The notes under the pieces were generated by a model, which worked only from the letters and a program-made list of their open reading frames with translations, did no database searches and had not been told where the DNA came from. Positions 32,440-44,566 of a stretch of 64,000 bases of DNA are shown piece by piece (position 1 is the stretch's first letter; every line of letters begins with the position of its first letter). This DNA is from Amanita rubescens (Eukaryota; Basidiomycota; Agaricomycetes; Agaricales; Amanitaceae): assembly GCA_015039365.1 (NCBI GenBank), contig WION01000112.1, positions 89,946 to 153,945 of the forward strand, in the 5' to 3' direction. Both the position numbers and the translations under genes were made by a program.

Positions 32440-34348
32440 TTAAACATATCCATAGCCACGTTTGGAAAAATTAGAACAGGAGTGGGGAACAATGCTCACC
32501 TGGTCTCCCGAGGAAGTGTGTTCATGATTCTTTCTCCAGCGACTTCGCCGCCGTCGCGTGTACTCCGGTATGTTGAGACCCTGATCTCCAAGCTTGACAT
32601 TTCCATCGTTTTCTGTACCTTGTACGGGGTTAAGCTGCAGGACGTAGACCGAGGCCAGCAAACTTACAGCTGATGCACAATTGCGAATGCTCTTTCTCGC
32701 ATTCAGCCTTTATAATCCCATGAGTTTTGGTTAAAACAAAGCACGACTATCCACGAACATGGCGAGGTAACTATTGATATATACTAGAAAACATTGAGTA
32801 TTCTGGCACAGTTGGAAACTCCAAGCCTTACATTTCGTTGCTACGAACATAATTGCGAGGGCTATGGCATTTCCAGGCATAATACAAAACTACCCACGTC
32901 AATTTCTGCTAAAAGGAATAAAGCGGGACTTACACAGATTAAGCCAGCAAGTGTGCAAACACTCAAAGCCATCTCTGATAAGATAAGGAGCCAAATGCAA
33001 TAGATAGCTTACCTGGTCAACATTCCCGAGATGAGCACATAGCGTATCACGACCAACAACATAGATTTTGTTCTACGATGCATTCCGAGTGTCGGCGTAG
33101 AAAGGTAAATTAGATGACAGATTCCGGCAGCCAAAACCAAATCGTTGAATGTCGTTACCACAAACGCGGATATAATTATTGACTGTTAATTATGCCGTCA
33201 AGGGTATTAGCGCTCTCCGAAGTATACGAGGTGAATGCGTACGCGGATGTGGATCAGTTCAGTGAACAGTTGAAGCTGATACCTGTTAAAACATGTCATG
33301 GGTTAAACCAAGGCAGGCAAACCGCTTACTTACGTCTTCACTAGAAGGACTAATCCAGAGGTGATAATTTAGGAAGTATAAGCGTTCAATGTCACTGAAC
33401 GCACCAATTCCAGTAGCTAAATAAGAGATAAATCAAAGTAGACAAAAACACGCGTGAAAAGCTTACCGTATCCACACATGAGGATAACGCTCTTCATGTT
33501 GACTTTTAATAATACCGAGGCGGGAGTTAAATAAAGCCAGAACATACCACGACCCATGGCCAAACCCGGTTCCGCTGTGAGCTCACTGCGGATAGTGAAA
33601 GGATACATATTCAATGTGACGGATGACTAAGAGGACTGTAGGCGCTCACATTTCCAAACACGCCATGCGTATAAGCTGGACACCAATGAGATTATATGGA
33701 GTTCAGCCACAATTGTGGTCGTACCTTTGAACGGTAAGGATGATAATGACCTAAATGAATGATATAGAGACATTTTGGGGATACAACGACGTAGAACCTA
33801 CATTGGTCAATTGCTGTGCCTAGTAATCCCACGGCCCACGGGCCAGTTTGAAAATTATTCGTACGCGAGTTTTTGATAAGCGCACCTTGTGTGACCTAAA
33901 GCATCCGTAGCAGAGAAAGACTTGGTGTTAATCCGGAGAAGTGAACTGTTCAAGAATAATTACCAAGTTACGATTACGAGGGCGTAATAGTTTCCGAATG
34001 AGTCGATCAGATAATGCCATGGGCCAGCAATTATCACCGCCATGTGAGCCGTATCCATCAACCTGTCGGGGTTTCGAGTCTTATTTCACCACCCGCATTC
34101 TACGTACCAGAGAAAAGCAACAGCAGCCTTTAACAATTTCCGATCCTCGCCGTATTTCCTGACATAAAAGTAGATCTGAACGATTGTAGCACCGTAGAGT
34201 CTGTGGTGATGATCTAGCGGGCAAGGATAGAAAAAGAATTTCAGACATACATAGCTGCTCCGATTGCGCCTAGGTACAGTGCACCCTCGTCTGATCCCAG
34301 GGAGTTCACGTTGAGCGTCGGGATAAAGGGAGGGAATTTCGCTGCCAT
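32440..34348 (-). pseudogene. DUF6534-like membrane protein, probably frameshifted
   Basis: Starts at ATG 34348 (ending GALYLGAIGAAMYV), continues with LYGATIVQIYFYVRKYGEDR and LMDTAHMAVIIAGPWHYLI, and ends around 32440 with a tail like that of the next copy. In the exon near 32830-32960 the aligned sequence lacks one base after GACGTGGGTAG relative to the copy at 35455-35600; the frame then meets a stop. Introns resemble those of the sister gene. Family role is unknown; these are multi-span fungal membrane proteins. An alternative splice could rescue it, hence moderate confidence. Confidence 0.5.
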
Positions 34349-35021
34349 TTCGAAAGAACGAACAGGGGTCTACGTCGATCTAAGGTTTTGAAATAAAGAA
34401 AAACCCAGCCTTAATGTCCAAAAGAATGATGAATATCACCGTGGGGGACACGGAGCTATGTATCTGTAATTGTGAACTGAATGGCTGTTCCAAATATAAA
34501 ATAAACTATTACCCATGTTCAATCAACTACGTAGAATCACCCGGGGATCCGAATACCCCGATGGAATAAGGTTTCATGTATCTGGCTGAGTCGAATGACA
34601 GCGCGTCCCGAGCCAAATGGATGTCAATGATACCATCGATGGTTTTCCGACAAATGTGGACTTGAAGCAATACTATTTCGCTTCCTTTACAGAGTTTTCA
34701 ACATAGAATCACGAGATAAGGATGGAGCTACGTACTTTGCCCTTCTCCCCACGACGGTCACACGTTTGTCGAGGCTGGAAGATCACAATTGCAATGGAAT
34801 ATGACTCAGACATTGGCGTTGCGGAAGTTTCCAGGACCAAACAAACGTCAAATGACAACTTACTTATCTTATTTATGTAATCTGATTTCTCCAGTAACAC
34901 AAAGTTCTTTCAGTCCTGGACAAAGGTTAGCAACTCAGATGCACAGGAGTTGCAAATGTCTTTAGTAAACATACTGATCCATTCTTAAAATTACATCCTA
35001 GCGTTGTCCAAAACTCAACCT

Positions 35022-36147
35022 TCACCCAAAAGTTTCCCTAGTATACATCTTCACCAACCGTGCGACTGCAGGGTTTTCAGTTCTATCTGGTTTTGTATAC
35101 GACTCCGATGCAGTGGAAAAAACGAAATTCCACACCTCAACTCCTGAAGAACTTTGTCTATGGTTTTGAGGCCTTGTTTCTGTGGCGGGTATACCACTGT
35201 TTTGTGTATCTTGACTCGACAAGACCCTAAACTCCAAACTAGACATTTCCATCGTTTTGTTCGTCTGCTATGAAATTAAGATGCTGGATGTAGACAAAGA
35301 GCGGTGAGCTTACAATCGATCCATGACTTCGAATACTCCTTCTCGCGTTCAGCCTGTAAACTCCCATGAGTTTGGAGAGAACAAGAAGCGATTGCGATAC
35401 GAACTGTTGATGTACACTAGAAGATGTTGAGCATTCCGGTGCAATGGAAGAAATTCAAAGCCTTACATTTAGTTGTCACAAACATGATTGCGAGGCCAAT
35501 AAAATTGGCAGGCATAACACAAAACTGCTCCACATCAATATTCGCCAAAATGACTAAACTAGGACTTACAAAAATCAAGGAAGCAAGCGAGCCCAAACTA
35601 GAACCCGCATCGCAATTAGAAAATGAGTCAATTTCTGTAGATAGCTTACCTCGTCAGTGCCTGAGACGAGTACATAACGTATGATGATCCATACCATGGT
35701 CTTCGTCCTACCGTGCATTCCAAGTGATGGCGTCGAAATGAAAATCAAATGACACAAGTCCGACAGCAAAAACAACATCGCAGACTGTGGACACTGGAAC
35801 TGCGAGAATAATTTCCCACTATTGACCGTGTTATCCCGAAAGCCATATGAAGGGTGTCCATCGTCCTGTCGCACTTTTAATGACTGGCTCAAAGATCCAA
35901 GAACGCATATACCAAAGAAACGCAACAAGACACTTTAGGACTATCTTATCCTGTCGATAATTCCTGACATAAAAGTATACCTGGACATTCGTGACGCCGT
36001 ACAGCCTGTAATAATTATAACTAAGCCCCCCGTGATATAGATTGAAATCAAGACGTACATGGCTGCTCCTATTACACCTAGGAATATGGCACCCGTGGTG
36101 GATCTCAAATCCAGCGTCGAGGAAGAGGGTGGGATCATCGTCGCCAT
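35022..36147 (-). CDS. DUF6534-type multi-span membrane protein
   Basis: Lineage-expanded Agaricomycete membrane protein of unknown function. ATG 36147 opens MATMIPPSSSTLDL, then the first hydrophobic span TTGAIFLGVIGAAMYV. After an intron come LYGVTNVQVYFYVRNY and CLVAFLW; later exons give the spans SLASLIFVSPSLVILANIDV and LAIMFVTTK, then LNARRSIRSHG and a hydrophilic C-tail (35022-35252). The exon order fits the family. Two internal joins (about 35620-35700 and 35390-35440) are not fully resolved. It is the least damaged of three tandem relatives between 31.7 and 36.2 kb. Confidence 0.6.
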
Positions 36148-37291
36148 GTCGAAATCTTGAACCAGAAAGAGATGGGAATATGAAAGAATATCGAGGCGAG
36201 GATTTTGTAGCTCTTAATGGGCTGCCCTCCAAAAAGATCGAATCCGTTGGAAATGGGCATCCAGGGGACTACAGAGGGAACTCGGAGTCGGAGATAACGC
36301 GATTTGGGCAGCGCCCATCTAGAAAGCGGTTATTTGCATGCTCTGGTGGCGTCCATTTTAATAGCCTCCGCATGCTACCTTTTACGTCATTCCTACTCGG
36401 AGACTGCATCAATTATCGCGTTATAGATAGACGCAGGACGTGACCAACAGTTTATCGAGCCTTTCAGTGGGCAGCGGACGAAGCGTTGCTCCACTAAACG
36501 TGAGAGTAAACATATCACAACATACCACAACAGTTTCTCAAGCAACTTACCTTTGAGGAACCCAGGGAAGCGATGCCACGCGTCTTCGACTATTTCCTCA
36601 AGTGTAACAGCCCTCGATGCCAGCGATAGGCTGTCTTTGCACAAGGCCCGGGACATGTAATTCTGATATGTAAAATAGAAAGATGCTATGGGATATCTTC
36701 TTAATGGTATGCGCGTTGGCCAGATTGGAAGTTTGGAACGCAAATCAATTGCCGTCTCCTAATCTTAGACGCTCCGCTCGGATATTTAGGGTTGGAGTCA
36801 TTGTCTCATTCTTCCTGCATCGGGGTTGCTAGCGTTGAGCATTCTTCTTGAGAAGTTTTGTTGAGCGAGGGATCGCGGCGCTGGGAGCTGCCCCCTAGAG
36901 CGTATTGTACGCAGAATGCTTAATTGCTCGAGATTGGGGTTGAGGATACGTCGACGAGTATGTGTCGAGTTGAGGCTGCTTGGGATGCAAAACATCCTTT
37001 ACAAGAGGATAGTCTGAAAATAAGTGAGGTTGTAAGACAAAGTATACAAGGAGAGCGGCAGGACTCACGAGAGAGGGGTCCATCTAGTGGGAGAGAGAAG
37101 TCCTTACGCTTTCGCGTTGGCATGGTCCGAGGCCGGGGACGTCTCAGGGAGTTTACGGACGTCTCGCCAGTGATCGGCATTCGCCGAGCCCACCTCCGTG
37201 TCCGGCAAACGCCGTTACTCGGACCTTGTTTCGATGAATTCAGGGTCCCCGAGGCGTTCGCCCACCCCATCCTTGGTCTCCGACTGCCCCA
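36148..37291. other. unresolved 5' region of the next gene and intergenic DNA
   Basis: Minus-strand frame 36393-36743 and plus-strand frame 36924-37532 are open but show no domain. The latter overlaps the likely 5' exons of the gene at 37292-38721, whose true start I could not fix. Confidence 0.3.
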
Positions 37292-38721
37292 GTGGTGCGT
37301 CGTGAGTCGTTTCGTATCGCTCAGCGACTTCGATGGGCTTCATTGTTTTGCAAAAGGGTTGCAAGGTCACCCTCTCTGTTTCGTGACTGGATGGTTGGCG
37401 CGAAAATTCTCATCTCCGAGATCGAGCCCCCGGAAGACGTTACGAACCACTTTGATGAGCTGTATCACTTACAAGTACCCAAAACTCTGGCTCAGGTTAG
37501 TGTCCCCTAACCTGCATATCTATCACTCATAAATTCTAAGTAGGTTCCTTTACCAACACATTTACACAACCAAGCCGAATTCCAGCTCGCCGTACGTACA
37601 TGGGCCTCGACACTTTCCTCTGCAGAAGGAACGCCTCTGTAGAAGGAGACGATTATGGAATCCTAACCGCTCTTCCCTATCTCGCCCTCGCTTACAGTCG
37701 TGTTCGCAAAACATCAAATAATCACTCCAAAGAACATTCTCAGCGTCGTGGTATTGACGACGTTATCGACTTAGCCTTTAGTTCGATGGTTGATCGACAT
37801 TGTGACTTCATGTACGTTTTCTCCCCTCGGGCTTTCGCATTTATCTATAACCTTGCCATTAGAACTGAACAAAGCTATCGCCTTGTGGCGTCGGCTGGCA
37901 ACCCAGCTGTGCAGTCCGATGTCTTGGTGACAATTCCTTTAGGGACCGTTGGTCATAAAATACGAAAACCACTGCGTCACGGCGACCCAACGCTTTTACG
38001 ACAGCTGTATTGGTCCACTGATGCGGAGAGAGACGACTTCTCAATCATCGGGTTCGCTGGAGAATTCAAGAAGGATGATAACGAGTGCAATGAAAACCAG
38101 CTAATCATGGTGCTTGCCACTGCACAGGCGCAGCGGAAAGCTCTCTCACTCAAGCCATCTATCATCATGGGGGCTACTGCCTGTCGTGGCTACGTGCAAA
38201 TTTTCTCTTCGTACTTGGAAGATGACGACTCGGTATGTTCATAGTTATGTATCAGTTGCCAAAAACCCAGACTTTCTTAGTCCGTTTGCATCTATGCGCA
38301 CAAGCAACAGTTTGATCTCTCCGACCCTATTCAGATGATACGCCTATACGTTTTTTGTTCAAAGCTCGAGAAGCATCTCCAGAGTACCCTCGCCTCGGAG
38401 CTTAACACATGGAATCCTCCAACTGATATGGAAACACTCCGGCGTCGCATGTGGCGTAGTCCTGACCATACTAGAAAGCGCCGTCGGACAGAAGCCGGGG
38501 AAAGCGGTAATGGGACCAACGGAGGTAGAGGAGGCGGCAATAATGATCTCGTGGATGCGGATGGATTTGATGGTGACTGGTACATGAATGTTATGGAATG
38601 GCGCGATGAGGTTGTCAAGGACGGGATAGAAGGCAGGGTTGTTTCTGACGAGGACAACATTCTGGGCGCGGCCTCAGGCTGGTTACAATTCGAAGGGAGA
38701 GCTATCGCTCCTTTGTCATAA
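37292..38721 (+). CDS. hypothetical Agaricomycete protein, possible PD-(D/E)XK nuclease-like fold
   Basis: The 5' end is not resolved; the solid part is 37600-38232 plus 38281-38721, joined in frame by a 48-bp intron. The core reads DFSIIGFAGEFKKD, then NQLIMVLATAQAQRKAL and IIMGATACRGYVQIFSSYLED. An acidic residue, a hydrophobic strand and E-x-K followed by a helix is the layout of PD-(D/E)XK nuclease-like proteins, but this is inference from pattern only. The C-terminal part is basic then acidic (HTRKRRRTEAGE, DLVDADGFDGDW). I recall it as a mushroom-restricted family of unknown function. An upstream exon near 37390-37495 (LISEIEPPEDVTNHFDELY) probably belongs to it. Confidence 0.55.
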
Positions 38722-38994
38722 GCCGACCGTTTAGGAGTTCCTGGGAGTCGCTGTCAAGTCCTGGGAACGGTTCAAGGAGGAAACAATCTGGTCCATTGTT
38801 CCCGCGCGTAGCGTATCCCCAGTCTCAATCCCAGATCACATGCCACGTTAAGGGCCAAACTACGACTGGAACAAAGAGACGTTTGAATGGGTGCAGAGAT
38901 CACGTACGAGACAGGCAATGGTATGATTCCATCCTTATCCGCGAGTAAGATTTTACCGGAGAGCATTGTTACCTTGTGGCTCCCGGACACCAGT

Positions 38995-39450
38995 CAACAC
39001 TGGTAGCTTTAAGTATACATGAGAAATCTCATGTCAATAGATTGAGTCTATCAGAGAGAGAAAGACTCAGTGATTCTATTGTATGAAGTCTACATAAACC
39101 TAATGTAGACTGAAAGTCTATAGTACAGTGTAAATAAGTCTATAGCGACCTGATGAATATTGGCAATGGTAAAGTGGCCCTTGTAAAAAAAAATCTATTA
39201 AGATTGAATTTATACTCGCAAAGGATTAATGCTATCATAGACTTCAACCAAAATACTTAAATAGACTTGGTTCAATAAGCTCGTCTATCACAAATCTAGG
39301 GTTGTCTTGACTAAAGCACAGATTCAGCATAGACTCGGTAAACGGTGGTAGACTTACCGACCTGGTGATTTAGCGGACGCTAATGTAATTATTAGTGTAA
39401 CCGCTACTATGAAGTCTATTGATGGACTTAGAACAGAATAGTCATTAAAG
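38995..39450. repeat. AT-rich hairpin island
   Basis: About 450 bp with perfect inverted repeats: 39017-39023/39028-39034 (7 bp), 39043-39048/39064-39069 (6 bp) and 39087-39095/39103-39111 (9 bp, loop 7). The word AGTCTA recurs many times. No ORF. In style it resembles the interior of the LTR element, but no shared sequence was found. Confidence 0.6.
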
Positions 39451-39454
39451 TGTA

Positions 39455-40805
39455 TTACTTACCGCGCTGAACTGCAGTCACTGGCTCTTCTCCGGGAGAT
39501 GCAGCCTTGTGCTTCTTTGGCGGCAACTCTCGGGTCACTGGCTCTTCACCCGGCGACGTAGCCTTGCGCTTCTTCACACGAGCGCCCTGTCCCGTCGTGC
39601 CTGCTGTGGTAGTACCTTGGCGATGACCCTTGCGTTTCCACCCTTTGTTCGCGACAGGCATGGCAACCTGTGATGATGGTGGGGCAGCTTCATCGACCGC
39701 CGGTGAGAGGGACTGCGTGGCAATGTCGGACGAGGGGCCAGGCTCTGCTGCATGAGAACCCGCCTCAACCGCAATGGCGCCACTAGTGTTAAGGGCCTCG
39801 CTTGCCATGATCGTGGCAACTAATGGTGCTCGGTCATTACATTGCACGATCGAGTGACAGCTACCCCGAGAGGGCCTCCTGTAAACAAGTATATTGAGTA
39901 TCATTAATTGACCTCTAGGATATACACATACCAGGTAAATGAGTTGATGTGAAGTCAAAAAATGGTCGACATAGATGTTCATCATAATTCGGAAGCAAGT
40001 TTGAATTCCGTTTCGGTTTGATACCGTTATGCTGAAATTGTGAGCACATCGTTGAAGGGAAACAAACAGAACGTACTTAAATGTGATCAGCTGGCCCTTC
40101 AAATCACGGTAGTCCCCCATCGTAAAGTATACCATGTCCCCATGGCCACCCCAGTCCCAGCCTGTAAGATCATATAGTGCATCACCCGTGTTATACTTCA
40201 CGTTCGCCTGGGCACTGAAACAATCTGAGACTTATTTGTTCGCGTAGTGAATGCCACAATCACTTACCCGAAAATCTCGGCAGCAGGGGGCGGTTCGTTA
40301 CGAGCATCGTTTGAGACCTTTGCTCCTTCTTCACAGGTGGCTTTGATGTCAGGCTCAGCATCCTGGTACATATCCCGTAATACTCGCTTGTAAACGTCGG
40401 GACCCTTAATCTTTTCTTTTGCAAACTTTTCCATGACATTGCCCTTGTACCGCTGTTCGAACACGTCAACGCCGCCAATCGCGCGTGGCTTTTTGGGAGA
40501 ACGCGGGTGACCGACACGCTCCTTGGAATAAATATGGTTTTGAAACCTACCATTTTCCGCGAAATCTCAGCATATGAAGATTGCTGAAAGTGAAGTACTT
40601 ACATCTTTCAAGGACACAATGTTTGGCCCGTTAGGCCCTGCTGAGTTGAAATGTTTGGCGAAAGCCGGATACACATTATCAAGGACCCAGCTTCTTTTCT
40701 TGCCTTTGGTACCTTTAATCCCTCGTTGGCCAGTCCCTTTTTGGGCGAGCGACTGGTAGTAGTCATGGTAAGCGGTGAGAAACGTCTTCAGGAACCCTTG
40801 CTAGT
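39455..40805 (-). CDS. hypothetical basidiomycete protein with basic repeated tail
   Basis: Exons read on the minus strand: about 40603-40805 (GFLKTFLTAYHDYYQSLAQ ... WVLDNVYPAFAKHF), about 40267-40555 (VFEQRYKGNVMEKFAKEKIK), about 40080-40215 (VKYNTGDALYDLTGWDWGGH, GDMVYFTMGDYRDL) and a 3' exon from about 39807 to the stop at 39455. The tail is Ala/Pro/Ser-rich and carries KKRKATSPGEEPVT and a second KKHKAASPGEEPVT, nuclear-localisation-like repeats. The 5' exon upstream of 40805 is uncertain. I recognise the type from mushroom genomes but not its function. Its upstream end meets the left outer arm at 41219. Confidence 0.45.
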
Positions 40806-41218
40806 CGTCATTGAAGCAACCTTGCAGAGGCCGCTGCGGAGCGAGTTGAGTTTGGGTGGAAGGTGGAGTAGTTGAAACGGTGGGAGTAGATGTTCGAGTG
40901 GAAGATAGGGACAATGGAATAAGCCACAGGCCAAGGCTAAGCGCAGCGACTCTCGGGAGCGACTAGCGTCTGCCATGAAAGGGCAATTTCTGTCAGGCCA
41001 CGAGGAACATTCATGAAAAGAAGAATGACGTACCTTCGAGTGAGCTAGTTTACCGGGATGGAGGAACAAAGACATGAGCTTCTGGCAGCAATGCCTAACG
41101 GCCCGGGAGAGCGACGTCTTGCATCGTCGGGACTCGGGAAGAAGGCACATGTTTGGATTACACGTGTATTTTCTGTTGTGCGACGCGCGTCGCTCTCACC
41201 ACCTCCTGCTCTTTTGCG

Positions 41219-41296
41219 AAAGAGGTTGAAGACGGTGCGTGTGGTGCGCGGCGAGGGCTCGAAGACGCGTTCAATTCCTGCAGTGTCTTGTTTCAT
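41219..41296 (-). pseudogene. 5' fragment of the short-chain dehydrogenase gene
   Basis: Encodes the first 26 residues of the SDR at 58438 (MKQDTAGIERVFEPSPR onward, one substitution), preceded by its upstream DNA. Similarity stops after AACCTCTTTC, which marks the left edge of the inverted duplication. Confidence 0.85.
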
Positions 41297-41740
41297 GTCT
41301 CGATTGGGGACGTTGGATCATGAGTAGCAGAGATTATATGCTTCCATGTGAGACATGAGTGGGTCGAGAATTGTGGCGGGCTCCACCCAGGGTACTCGCA
41401 CTTCTTTCCTTCGCAACTTCTTCACTGAGAAAAAGGATGCTATCTTCCTCGTTAGACTCCTGAGTCGGCTTCACTAGCTTCACTTTTGAAGACCTTTCCC
41501 GCGATCACAACGGTAGCGTAGATTGATTGACGAATAGACGGAGAGAGAAGTTTGTCACGGTAACACCTTACTCACGCATACCACTCTCATACGATCTACC
41601 ATAACTACAAACCTCTCGGAGGTGACTACTTATTTATATAACTTGACATGTAACATCTTACGATATCCTCAATCCTCATTATTATTCATAAAAAAAAAGG
41701 TGACTATTCACTACATAAATCGACTTCCCACGGGTCCCCC

Positions 41741-42907
41741 ATGGGCAAGAAGGACATCTCAAGCAACAAGAGCAAAACAAGCAGGGGAAAGGGAGGCAAA
41801 AACAAATCATTTGGACGATACAGAGAAAGAGTGATCACAGATGAGCGTCCGGAAAGCGCGGTGGACGAAATCCAAGGCGATGAGGCAGACTTGGACGCCA
41901 AGCCAAAGATACATATCGACGTTCCTGTCGCGATGTGGGTCTGTAGTCTACTGCTAGTTCCCTTTCTCGCTATCTAACCTTCAATTAAGGATTTCGATCA
42001 CTGCGATCCCAAACGTTGCTCCGGCAAAAAGCTCGCCCGTCTAAAGCTGATCAAAGAGCTGCGCGTCGGTACACATTTTAGAGGAATAGTTATCTCGTGA
42101 GTACAAGTTCCCCCCTTCGAGAGTTCCGACTTACTTTCTATGCTTTGTAGTCCCAAGGCAACCCAAGTCATAAGCCCCGTGGATCACCATCTTGTGTTGA
42201 AGGCAGGACTTGCCGTCGTCGAATGTTCTTGGGCTCGTCTGGATGATGTTCCATTCGCCAAGATAGTCAGCCCACACGAACGTCTTTGTTAGTTGGGCAC
42301 TTAGCTAGCAGTCCTAACTCTCATGAAATCTAAACAGTACCCTATCTCCTCGCCACCAACCCTACTAACTATGGTAAACCTTGGAGGCTAAACTGTGTAG
42401 AAGCGCTAGCCGCGGCTTTTTATATCACTGGTTTCGATGCATATGCAGAAAGGTTGCTAAGTGCTTTTGGTTGGGCCGAGTCATTTTATGAGGTTAACCG
42501 GTACGTATCTCCGAATCAGGCAGAGCCAATAGTCTAATATGTCAATAGCCCCTATTTTGAACAGTATAAGCAGTGCAAGAACTCCGCTGAAGTTGGCAGC
42601 TCTCAGGAGAGAATTCTCGACGAGCTGGACAGACGGTGGGCAGAGTCCAGAAAGGAAAAAGGTGGATTTTCATGACTTGCATATCCTTCCTAAACTGAAA
42701 ATATTGGTCTACACAGATAAAACCGGATCAGTGGAGGATCTGCTTGTAGCAAACCCAAATCACGCTCTCAGACTTGCCTCCGATTCGGAAGGACTGATCA
42801 GCTCAGGGGACGAAGATGATGATAACCCTCCTGAGTCGGCGAGCGAAGGTGATGAGAAACTAGAACTCGTATCTTCAGGCGACGATAATAACGCATTTGT
42901 AACGTAG
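41741..42907 (+). CDS. TSR3: 18S rRNA aminocarboxypropyltransferase Tsr3, left copy (302 aa)
   Basis: Transfers the acp group from SAM to the hypermodified pseudouridine of 18S rRNA late in 40S maturation, in the cytoplasm. Exons 41741-41938, 41990-42096, 42151-42287, 42338-42500, 42549-42661, 42717-42907. A basic N-tail is followed by DFDHCDPKRCSGKKLARL, FRGIVISPKATQVISP, VVECSWARLDDVPF, LLATNPTNYGKPWRLNCVEA and AAFYITGFDAYAERLLSAFG, the full Tsr3 signature. The last exon is an acidic tail (ISSGDEDDDNPPESASEGDE). All frames are open. The mirrored copy is at 56836-58014. Confidence 0.95.
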
Positions 42908-42920
42908 TAGCTTTGAAATC

Positions 42921-43135
42921 ATGTTGCTAATCTGTCGGATACGCTCAACCCACTTACATCCCAGAACTTCAACGTTTTGTCCAAGCTCGGAACACACCTC
43001 TCGTGCATTAAGTTATGTACCAATTGGACAATCAGACCTTTGGATTGAAACGGCATATCAATCTGAACCCTCGAGCGGTATCGTACGGATATCCAAATCT
43101 TCAGGGAATGCGATATTCAAGTCCATAAGGTATAT
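42921..43135 (-). pseudogene. chimeric TUP1 fragment (left arm)
   Basis: On the minus strand [17 protein letters not shown] runs with stops into remains of LVHNLMHER, then jumps to [16 protein letters not shown], so two non-adjacent TUP1 exon pieces are fused. It has no continuous frame. It sits between the 3' ends of TSR3 and the F-box gene. Confidence 0.8.
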
Positions 43136-43171
43136 ACCACTGCTAATACATAACTGAAGGCTTCCCCCTAT

Positions 43172-44566
43172 CTAATAATCTCGTGGTGGCAGTTCCCTGT
43201 CAACACTGCAACCCTCTACAATAGAACGACATGCAACATGCTCGTTCAAATCTACTACCACGAGTTTCACGATGCCATTTTCTTCCAATACTCTTAAATC
43301 ATTCAACCGACGTAATGCTTCCAAAAATGGATCAGGTTCTTCTGGTTCATAAACGCCCAATATAATCTTGATCATCTTCAAATTCGGAAACATGCGCCGA
43401 ACTTGATGAAGGAGATTCGGAGATTCGAGAAATCCCAATAAGGATAATTGCTGCTCTAACAAATTCTTATAGAGTCTGAACTTGAACCGAAATTCCTGTA
43501 GAGCATTCGGCGAGGGCAGAGCGGACAACAGCTTCCACATGGCCGATACGAGTAAGGGTATCTTTGGTGTTGTGAAGGCATATCCGGTAAATCCAATGTA
43601 TACCATCCGAACGTTGGTACATTGGGTAACTTGAGTTGCTTCTAAATATCTTAGTGATTCATCTGTTGAAATTTACGCACTAAGATGTTAGATACTCGAC
43701 ACAAAAGTATGCTTACCGAGCGAGGTAAAGGTACCCGGCTTATCAAAGGTGATCAAAAGCTGCTCGATGGAATGGCCAATGTGATGTAAAAATCTCCAGG
43801 TCAAGGGATTGCAGGCCTCGGCAGCCGGGAGAACGGGGGGTCGAATATGGAAGGTCTGCACGGAAACGTCGAGGGATGGGTTAACCAAGGGATCCAATAC
43901 ATCTCTGAAAAGCGCGAGGGAGACGTTATCGAACATTCTGAACTGGAAAGGGCGACGAAATATAGATAAATGGCGCGAGAGGTCGGGCATTTTGTGGGAT
44001 CGCAATTTCCGGAGGGCAAGAGTTTTCACAGAAGGTGGAAGCCGGCTGAATAGCATCACGATGTCTTCCGTCTTCCACATACCGATGCCATCCAGCTGCA
44101 GATCGTGAATGTTCAATTGGAAGATAACATCCAGAACAGGGAGCGGTACGAGACGCCATCCAATTTTCCAGGTCGAATGTATCAATATGCTTAATGACTT
44201 GACGTTACGGAGGTTTGATGCCACCTGTGTCGGGTCTATATCATCGCGGTAGGGATAACGATAATGGAATAAGTCCAGGAGGTGAATCTCTTCGACGGCG
44301 GACGTAAAGCTGGTCCACGGCGCACCGGCAAGGTGCAAAAACTGGTCGAAACTCTTGTTCTTGGTGAACTCAAGGGTGGAGAATAGACAACAACGGCTTT
44401 TGACAAGGGTTCGTCTGCAAACGAGGCCAAAGGAGAGTAATGTCGATGTCTCGTCAAGGAGATCGATTATTTCGTCAAGAATTTCTGGAGGAAACAAGAC
44501 GGGCACGCGAGATGCAAGCATGTTGACTGGAAATTGAGCGTATGTGGGATTGTTTTGAGTGATCAT
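43172..44566 (-). CDS. F-box protein, left copy (446 aa)
   Basis: Probable substrate receptor of an SCF ubiquitin ligase. Exons 43717-44566 and 43172-43662. Residues about 23-60 form the F-box (LFPPEILDEIIDLLDE, LSFGLVCRRTLVKSR), followed by a leucine-rich region typical of mushroom F-box/LRR proteins (VKSLSIL, LDVIFQLNIHDLQLDGIG, VKTLALRKLRSH). The intron (43663-43716) is identical in place to that of the right copy. The frame is open throughout. Target unknown. Confidence 0.85.

Noticed and set aside
39000..39450. CRISPR-like array
   Set aside because: Repeated AGTCTA words lack regular spacing and constant repeat length, and the DNA is eukaryotic.
41045..41296. 83-codon minus-strand ORF treated as a gene
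   Set aside because: Its first 26 codons are the copied SDR start and the rest is unrelated sequence past the duplication edge.
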